14,387 nt of DNA from Gammaproteobacteria bacterium. GTDB lineage: Bacteria > Pseudomonadota > Gammaproteobacteria > Steroidobacterales > GCA-2729495. The stretch covers positions 1 through 14,387 of the forward strand of contig JAKLLP010000019.1 of the NCBI GenBank assembly GCA_023150055.1. The letters are read 5' to 3'. This document shows, piece after piece, positions 7,238-14,387 of this stretch. Below the pieces are notes generated by a model. The model was not told the DNA's origin and searched no databases. It was given only the letters and a program-made list of their open reading frames with translations. A program made the translations under genes and the position numbers. How positions within the stretch are numbered: the stretch's first letter is position 1; every line of letters begins with the position of its first letter.

Positions 7238-7615
7238 ATGCGCCTGAGTAGAATCCGGCTCGCAGGCTTCAAGTCCTTCGTTGATCCAACAACGTTCCAT
7301 CTGCCGACCAACCTGGTTGGTATCGTTGGACCGAATGGCTGTGGCAAGTCCAACGTCATAGATGCCGTGCGATGGGTGATGGGCGAGATGTCGGCCAAGC
7401 ATCTTCGCGGCGATTCCATGGCCGACGTGATCTTCAATGGTTCTTCTTCCCGAAAGCCGGTAGGCAGCGCCAGTATCGAGTTGTTTTTCGATAACGCTGA
7501 TGGCGCTATCGGCGGGCAGTATGCGCAATACGCGGAAATTGCCCTGAGGCGCACGCTATCGAGGGACGGGACATCGAGTTATTTTCTCAACAACACGGCA
7601 GTTACGCCATCATAG
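7238..7615 (+). CDS. smc: SMC N-terminal fragment (ATPase head, Walker A)
   Basis: This is the 125-codon fragment upstream of the deletion. The ATG at 7238 has GGAGG at 7224-7228 with a 9-nt gap and yields the canonical SMC start [18 protein letters not shown]; a further upstream ATG at 7193 adds 15 unrelated residues and is rejected. Walker A is GPNGCGKS at residues 31-38. The NGSSSRKP stretch near residue 70 is also typical of SMC. After N119 the residues TAVTPS are out of frame. Alone, the fragment lacks the ABC signature and Walker B and cannot be a working ATPase head. Confidence 0.8.
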   Translation: MRLSRIRLAGFKSFVDPTTFHLPTNLVGIVGPNGCGKSNVIDAVRWVMGEMSAKHLRGDSMADVIFNGSSSRKPVGSASIELFFDNADGAIGGQYAQYAEIALRRTLSRDGTSSYFLNNTAVTPS

Positions 7616-7623
7616 AACAGGGA

Positions 7624-10600
7624 ATGGTGTCCCGACTGGTGGATGCCAAGCCCGATGAGATGCGCGTGTACATCGAGGAGGCAGCAGGAATCTCCAGGTA
7701 CAAGGAGCGACGCCGGGAGACTGAGAGCCGTATACAGCATACCCGCGACAATCTGGCGCGGCTCAACGACGTTCGTGAAGAGATCACAAAACAGCTCGAT
7801 TCGCTTCAGCGACAGGCGAAGGCCGCTGAGCGCTACAAGGAGTTACGGTCACGGGAGCGCAGACTGGAAGCCGAATTGCTGGCCATGCGCCTGCGGGATA
7901 TCGACAACAGTCTCACGCAGAGCAGGGCAGATCTCGCCAGGCGGGAAACCAGCCTTGAGTCGGCTATCGCCGATCAAAGACGTATTGAAGCCGAGATAGT
8001 GGCCCTTAGGGAGCAGCATACGGCGGCAACAGATGCCTTCAATGCGATTCAGGCCAAGCACTACGCTGCCCAGAGCGAGATCTCCCGTCTCGAGCAGGAA
8101 CTCGCGCACCACAGGCAGATCGGTGAGCGTCAGCAGGCTGACTTGAAGGAGACGGGGGAGCAGCAACAAGAGGTTTCCGACGAGATTGAGGGTGAGCGAT
8201 CACGTCTGGAGGAACTCGATTCCGCCCTGGCGCAGCTGGAGCCCGAACTGGCGCGGGCCAGGGCTGCGGAGGCAGAAGCCGCCGAGGCGCTGCACCAGGC
8301 AGAGGTGGCCCTCGAGCAATGGCAGGACAGGTGGCAGGAATTCAATCTGGGTCTCAAAGAACTCCAGCAGGCGACCCAGGTGGAAAAAACACGTTCTGAA
8401 CACCTGCTCGAGCAACTATCGCAACTCTCCCGGCAGCGCGATGCGCTCGAGCGGGATCGGAACCAGTTGGGGCTGGATCACAGCAGCATTCGACTCGATT
8501 CCCAGAGGGATATCGAATCGAGAACACAGGAGAAAGTAGATCAACTGGCGGCCCGGCTGGCCGAAGTCGATGGCGAGATCGAGAGTTCGAGGTCCCTGGA
8601 GCGTCGGCTGAGTGTGGAACTGGAACAGGCCACGACGGATCTTGCTGCGGCTCGTGGGCGTCTGGAAACCCTGCAGGCCGTGCAGGAACTTGCCCTCGGC
8701 GCCGAGGATGAGGCCTTGGGTGCCTGGCTTGAACGTGAGCAGCTCCGAAGTCAGCCTCGACTCGCACAGCAACTCCGGGTAGAAGAGCGGTGGATCCTGG
8801 CGGTGGAGACCGTGCTCGGCGACTTCCTGCAGGCCGTTTGTGTCCCCGGATTTGCCCACCACCTCTCCGCGCTACCGGACACCCAGGTTGCCCTCCTGGA
8901 GCCCGAAACCGCCGATACCGAGGTCCGTCCCGAATCGTTGCTTTCGCGTGTTGCAGAGCCGCGGTACGCGGTTTCGTTACTCGCTGACGTCCTGATTGCC
9001 GGGGACGTGGACGAGGCGGTGCGACTGCAAAGCCGGCTGGGCCCGCGGCAGTCTGTGGTGACGCCCGATGGCATATGGCTCGGGCCCGGCTGGGTGCGCA
9101 TCAATCGTGGCCAGCGGAACGCGGCTGGCCTGCTTGCCCGAGAAGGCCAGATTCGCGACCTGCGCGAGTCGGTTTCTGTGCTGATGGAACGGGTCACCCT
9201 GGGCGAGCAGCAGCGGGTTGGTGCCCGACAACACCTGCTCGAACTGGCGGCGTCACGCGTGGATTTGACGGAGAAGTTCAATCTGGCTAACCGTGAGCAC
9301 GCCGAGGCGGTCGCGGTACTCGAGAATCTGCAACAGGAGGTCAGGCGGAGCCAGGAGCGCCAGGTTGCACTCGACGGCGATATCGCGCAGGTCGCCGAGG
9401 AAATATCCCGAGTTTCGACGATATTATCCGAGGCGCGCAATCGCGCCGAGACCGCCGATCGCGACCGGGAATTACTGGCCGAGGCTCGTCCGGACCTGCA
9501 GCGTGAGCAGCAGGAGAGGTTGTCTGCCTACAATACCGCGCGAGAACTGGCAGAACAGGCAAGATCTGCCGTCGGGCGGCTGAACGTCGAGTTCGAGAGT
9601 AAAAAGGTGGGCCGGGATTCCATCGGTTCCGGCATGGCACGACTCGACATGCAGCTGGAGCAACTCGGTGTCCGTGCGCGGCAGTTGGAACAGGACCTGG
9701 AGTCGGGTCGAAAGGTGCAGGAGGACCTGCATTCGCAATTGTTGGTGCAGCTCGAGCGACAGGTGGAAATCGATCGCGATCTCGCCGGCAAGCGCCACGA
9801 GCTCGAGCAGGTAGAGTCCGACCTCCGTGCGAGCGAGGGTCGCCGGCATGATGCGGAGCAGGCGGTGGGCATCGCGAGAGAGAATACCGAACAAGTGCGG
9901 ATGCAAACCCGCGAGACCGAGGTTCGTCGGGAATCGGTCGTGGAGGCATTCGCGGCAACCGGTTCGGACATTCACGCCGTGACGAGTGAGTTGCCTGCTG
10001 ACGCTGATCCAGCAGAGTGGCAGGCTTCAATCGAGAAAGCGCGACGCAGCATCGAGCGTCTTGGGCCTATCAATCTGGCAGCAATCGAGCAGTTCGACGA
10101 ACAGTCTGAACGCAAGAAGTATCTGGATGCGCAAAACGAAGATCTCATCGCAGCGTTGGATACCCTCGAACAGGCCATTCGCAAGATCGACCGGGAAACA
10201 CGATCCAGGTTTCAGGAAACCTTCGACAATATCAATCAGGGGCTAAAGCGCATATTTCCGCGGCTTTTCGGTGGGGGGCATGCTTACCTTAGCCTGGAGG
10301 GCGAAGATATCCTTTCGGCCGGGGTCACCGTCATGGCGCGGCCGCCTGGAAAACGCAACAGTCATATTCACCTGCTGTCCGGCGGCGAAAAGGCCTTGAC
10401 TGCGGTGGCGCTGATTTTCTCCATCTTCGAACTAAACCCTGCGCCATTTTGCCTGCTCGACGAGGTGGATGCCCCGCTCGATGAGGCCAACGTCGGCCGC
10501 TTCTGTGAGATTGTCGCCGAGATGTCGCAGCGGGTTCAGTTTGTCGTCATCACTCACAACAAGACGAGCATGGAGATGATGAAGCAATTGACCGGTGTGA

Positions 10601-10674
10601 CCATGAACGAGCCTGGAGTTTCGCGCCTCGTGTCGGTCGACCTGGACACCGCGGTGCAAATGGCAGCCAGCTGA
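7624..10674 (+). CDS. smc: SMC C-terminal fragment (coiled coils, hinge, ABC signature and Walker B)
   Basis: The open frame extends 5' to at least codon 7597, giving GSYAIIEQ before the first ATG at 7624. Residues count from that ATG. EEAAGISRYKERRRETE near residue 19 is the conserved head-to-coil segment. Long Glu/Gln/Arg/Leu-rich coiled coil fills residues 30-350. The hinge spans roughly 355-510 (WILAVETVLGDFLQAV to AAGLLAREGQIRDL). The return coil follows to about 800. The C-lobe carries the ABC signature LSGGE at 918-922 and Walker B LLDEVDAPLD with D946 and E947. No independent ribosome-binding site is evident before 7624. If the deletion is an artefact, this joins the N-terminal fragment into a protein of about 1,160 residues, the normal SMC size. 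Confidence 0.85.
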   Translation: MVSRLVDAKPDEMRVYIEEAAGISRYKERRRETESRIQHTRDNLARLNDVREEITKQLDSLQRQAKAAERYKELRSRERRLEAELLAMRLRDIDNSLTQSRADLARRETSLESAIADQRRIEAEIVALREQHTAATDAFNAIQAKHYAAQSEISRLEQELAHHRQIGERQQADLKETGEQQQEVSDEIEGERSRLEELDSALAQLEPELARARAAEAEAAEALHQAEVALEQWQDRWQEFNLGLKELQQATQVEKTRSEHLLEQLSQLSRQRDALERDRNQLGLDHSSIRLDSQRDIESRTQEKVDQLAARLAEVDGEIESSRSLERRLSVELEQATTDLAAARGRLETLQAVQELALGAEDEALGAWLEREQLRSQPRLAQQLRVEERWILAVETVLGDFLQAVCVPGFAHHLSALPDTQVALLEPETADTEVRPESLLSRVAEPRYAVSLLADVLIAGDVDEAVRLQSRLGPRQSVVTPDGIWLGPGWVRINRGQRNAAGLLAREGQIRDLRESVSVLMERVTLGEQQRVGARQHLLELAASRVDLTEKFNLANREHAEAVAVLENLQQEVRRSQERQVALDGDIAQVAEEISRVSTILSEARNRAETADRDRELLAEARPDLQREQQERLSAYNTARELAEQARSAVGRLNVEFESKKVGRDSIGSGMARLDMQLEQLGVRARQLEQDLESGRKVQEDLHSQLLVQLERQVEIDRDLAGKRHELEQVESDLRASEGRRHDAEQAVGIARENTEQVRMQTRETEVRRESVVEAFAATGSDIHAVTSELPADADPAEWQASIEKARRSIERLGPINLAAIEQFDEQSERKKYLDAQNEDLIAALDTLEQAIRKIDRETRSRFQETFDNINQGLKRIFPRLFGGGHAYLSLEGEDILSAGVTVMARPPGKRNSHIHLLSGGEKALTAVALIFSIFELNPAPFCLLDEVDAPLDEANVGRFCEIVAEMSQRVQFVVITHNKTSMEMMKQLTGVTMNEPGVSRLVSVDLDTAVQMAAS

Positions 10675-10685
10675 CCGGTGTGGCG

Positions 10686-11306
10686 ATGGCCGAGTTTCGT
10701 TGGCTATTGCTTGCCGCCGGGGCGCTCGTTCTGGCCGTGGTGTTCTGGCTGAGTCGTCGAGAACCCAGGGACTCGAAGCCCGCTCCAACCGGCTTTCTGA
10801 AGCGCGCTATTCCGCCAGCAGAGAACGCGTCGCACGGAGCCGCTCCATCGCAGGACAGGGAGGGAAGCGAGCAGAAGCCGCTTGCCGACCTGGTCGTAAC
10901 TGTCCGGCTGATGGCCCGTGGCAGCAGTCCGTTTCCTGGAGATCGCCTGGTGCTCGCCCTCAGGGAGGCAGGCCTGAAGCACGGCCGTTTCGGTATTTTT
11001 CACCGGCACGAGGTGAGTGATGAAGGCCGCATCACGTTCAGCGTGGCAAGCCTGGTGGAACCGGGCTCTTTCGACCTGTCTCGCCTGAAAGACGCCGTAT
11101 ACCCGGGCGTAAGCCTCTTCCTCATGCTGCCAGGCCCGAGGGATCCGCTGGCGGCTTTCGATGACATGCTGGCCACAGCACGATTGTTGGCGGAAAAGCT
11201 CGATGGGGAACTGCTGGATGAGCACGGCAGCCGGCTCAGCGTGCAGCGAGAGCGCTACCTGCGCGAAGAAGTCATACAGTACCCGCACAAGCAGACAGCG
11301 CCCTGA
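10686..11306 (+). CDS. zipA: Cell division protein ZipA
   Basis: ZipA anchors FtsZ filaments to the inner membrane at the division site. The 206-residue product has a short N-terminus, one transmembrane helix at about residues 6-23 (WLLLAAGALVLAVVFWL), a basic stop (SRREPRD), a linker of only about 40 residues, and the C-terminal FtsZ-binding domain from about 68 (VVTVRLMARGSSPFPGDRL; HGRFGIFHRHE; LFLMLPGPRDPLAAFDDML; LDEHGSRLSVQR). E. coli ZipA is 328 residues with a long Pro/Gln-rich linker, so this one is compact. The ATG at 10686 is preferred; a GTG at 10680 would add two residues. Neither has a strong Shine-Dalgarno. It starts 11 nt after the smc stop and ends directly against ligA, the usual smc-zipA-ligA cluster. 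Confidence 0.93.
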   Translation: MAEFRWLLLAAGALVLAVVFWLSRREPRDSKPAPTGFLKRAIPPAENASHGAAPSQDREGSEQKPLADLVVTVRLMARGSSPFPGDRLVLALREAGLKHGRFGIFHRHEVSDEGRITFSVASLVEPGSFDLSRLKDAVYPGVSLFLMLPGPRDPLAAFDDMLATARLLAEKLDGELLDEHGSRLSVQRERYLREEVIQYPHKQTAP

Positions 11307-13361
<2,055 letters not shown>

Positions 13362-14195
13362 ATGGTAAGCGATGTAACACGGGAACGTATCCGCAATGCG
13401 CTCTCCGGCGTGTTGCTGCCACTCGCGCGAACGCTGTTGCGGTGTGGTGTTGGCTATACGGAGTTCGCTGAGTTGGCAAAGCACGCCTTCGTAGAGGCGG
13501 CATCGCGTGATTACGGTGTACGGAACCGGCCAACCAACATCGCCCGTGTGGCGGTGATGACGGGGCTTTCACGTAAGGAGGTTGCGCGAATACGAGGGGT
13601 GAAAAAGAGAGTGCGGTTCTTGAATCGCTCTGTAACGCTTCCAGCAGCCATTCTCAACGAGTGGCATTTAAATCGGCATTTCTGTGACCGATATGGTGTC
13701 CCATTGATTCTGCCGGTATCAGGGAAGGGCGTGACTTTTAGCTCGTTAGTGAGGTGTATAACCAGTGATACCCCCCCAGGTGTTTTGCAGCGAGAATTGA
13801 TTCGCAGTGGCGCTGCCCGAATGATTGGAGGGGCTAAGATACTTGCAACCAAGCGTCATTTCGTTCCTGATTCCGTCAATGAGAAAGTGCTGGTAGGGCT
13901 TGAGCTTGGGCTTCGACGCCTTGCAGAAACCATAGAGTTCAATAGTAATCCTGATAATGCTCAAGGGAATCGGTTTCAACGATTCATTGAGGGCCCAAAA
14001 ATACAGCCGAGAGACTTAGCTGAAGTTCGAAAGGAGGTTTATCGCCTACTAACGAAATTTTCCGTTGCTCTGGACGATTCAATGACGGCATATGGCACGT
14101 CTGTGTCGACGAACCAGAAGAAAAAGATTGCAAAAGCCGTTCAGCCAGGAGTTGGGCTTTACTATTTTGACGACGCGCCTGACAAAATGCTCTGA
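13362..14195 (+). CDS. DUF6502 family protein of unknown function
   Basis: The 277-residue protein resembles DUF6502 proteins as I recall the family: LLPLARTLLRCGVGYTEFAELAKHAFVEAA near residue 19, then RNRPTNIARVAVMTGLSRKEV near 55, and a GVGLYYFDD end. The segment at about 60-80 looks like a helix-turn-helix (IARVAVMTGLSRKEVARIRG), suggesting nucleic-acid binding or regulation, but the biochemical role is unknown to me. There is no signal peptide or membrane segment. The ATG directly follows the ligA TAG with no spacer and has GGAAG at 13349-13353, 8 nt before it, so it is probably co-transcribed with ligA. The 3' half (13921-14160) is about 45% GC, much lower than ligA, and its codon choice is more AT-ended, which hints at a different history. 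The family assignment is from pattern recognition only. Confidence 0.72.
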   Translation: MVSDVTRERIRNALSGVLLPLARTLLRCGVGYTEFAELAKHAFVEAASRDYGVRNRPTNIARVAVMTGLSRKEVARIRGVKKRVRFLNRSVTLPAAILNEWHLNRHFCDRYGVPLILPVSGKGVTFSSLVRCITSDTPPGVLQRELIRSGAARMIGGAKILATKRHFVPDSVNEKVLVGLELGLRRLAETIEFNSNPDNAQGNRFQRFIEGPKIQPRDLAEVRKEVYRLLTKFSVALDDSMTAYGTSVSTNQKKKIAKAVQPGVGLYYFDDAPDKML

Positions 14196-14353
14196 GAAGC
14201 GAGGTTTGTGACTGGCCGTGCCAAACCGCTGCCGTTAATAATTGCGCGGTCGATCTCTCGATGTCTGCGAGAATATCAAGCGATCTGATGAGTGAATCAT
14301 AAAGCGATTTCGAATATAGGGTGAGCCCTCACTAACCGCCAACTGATTGATTG

Positions 14354-14369
14354 GTGGCGCGAGCGCCAC
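14354..14369. other. GC-rich hairpin near the window end
   Basis: GTGGCG (14354-14359) and CGCCAC (14364-14369) form a perfect 6-bp stem with the tetraloop CGAG. It lies 159 nt after the DUF6502 stop. No T-tract follows, so it is a poor intrinsic terminator. The remainder of 14196-14353 shows no supported gene or tRNA; there is only a weak 5-bp TCTCG/CGAGA hairpin at 14256-14272. Confidence 0.25.
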
Positions 14370-14387
14370 TGCCGTGGATGCCGCGCA

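Larger units (their letters stand above)
7238..10674 (+). pseudogene. smc: Chromosome segregation protein SMC, interrupted by a frame-shifting deletion near the N-terminus
   Basis: SMC is the ATPase core of bacterial condensin; its dimers, with ScpA and ScpB, organise and segregate the chromosome. Both ends of a complete gene are here, but in two frames. Frame A runs from the ATG at 7238 through the head N-lobe to YFLNN (residues 115-119) and stops at 7613-7615. Frame B resumes with [15 protein letters not shown] and stays open to 10674. SMC proteins normally have about 20 residues between these points, containing a CRRRDITD-like and a GTGLG-like motif. Only 5 nt (7595-7599) separate the flanking codons, so about 55 nt are missing. 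This is a true gap, not a single-base slip. The rest is intact, so the lesion is either very recent or a sequence or assembly error. It is the first gene of smc-zipA-ligA. Confidence 0.85.

Noticed and set aside
7595..7615. Programmed ribosomal frameshift in smc
   Set aside because: About 20 conserved residues are absent as well as the frame being changed, and no slippery heptamer is visible, so a deletion explains it better.
14196..14387. tRNA, attachment site or CRISPR repeat in the terminal non-coding stretch
   Set aside because: There is no cloverleaf with a T-arm motif, no repeated spacer-like units, and no direct repeat of another window segment was seen.

Overview
The window is a GC-rich (about 60% by eye) chromosomal segment from a gammaproteobacterium, probably outside the enterics. 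The infB-rbfA-truB-rpsO-pnp order, a ZipA-type division protein next to NAD-dependent ligA, and an SMC protein (not MukB) directly upstream of zipA all fit Gammaproteobacteria of the xanthomonad, nevskial, steroidobacteral or chromatial type. The short unimodular QueF and a zinc-free DksA with a basic N-terminal tail are compatible with this. I cannot name a genus from the sequence.

Region 1 (1-4980, + strand) is the distal part of the nusA/infB operon: the 3' part of infB, then rbfA, truB (start overlapping the rbfA stop), rpsO with its own probable promoter, and pnp. These genes cover translation initiation, 30S maturation, tRNA pseudouridylation, ribosomal protein S15 and RNA decay. A perfect 9-bp hairpin lies between rpsO and pnp, where other bacteria carry the RNase III autoregulatory leader of pnp. 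The operon ends at a strong 11-bp hairpin shared with the convergent gene.

Region 2 (4983-7009, - strand) holds a short PHA-accumulation-regulator family protein, dksA and queF, each apparently with its own promoter region. The 413-nt gap between dksA and the regulator has two unusual parts: a 70-bp block of about 10% GC, and a 114-nt stretch that can fold into a branched structure with two mutually exclusive closing stems.

Region 3 (7010-14195, + strand) is smc-zipA-ligA followed directly by a DUF6502 gene. As read here, smc is broken. About 55 bases that encode a conserved N-terminal ATPase-head segment are missing, which shifts the frame, while every other conserved SMC element is present. 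zipA, ligA and the DUF6502 gene are tightly packed and probably co-transcribed. The 3' half of the DUF6502 gene is clearly more AT-rich than ligA. The last 192 bases hold no gene I can support.

Most of the window is housekeeping. The points most worth a second look are the smc deletion, the structured dksA-downstream region, the zinc-free tailed DksA, and the DUF6502 gene coupled to ligA. I did not find convincing evidence of a new multi-gene system.
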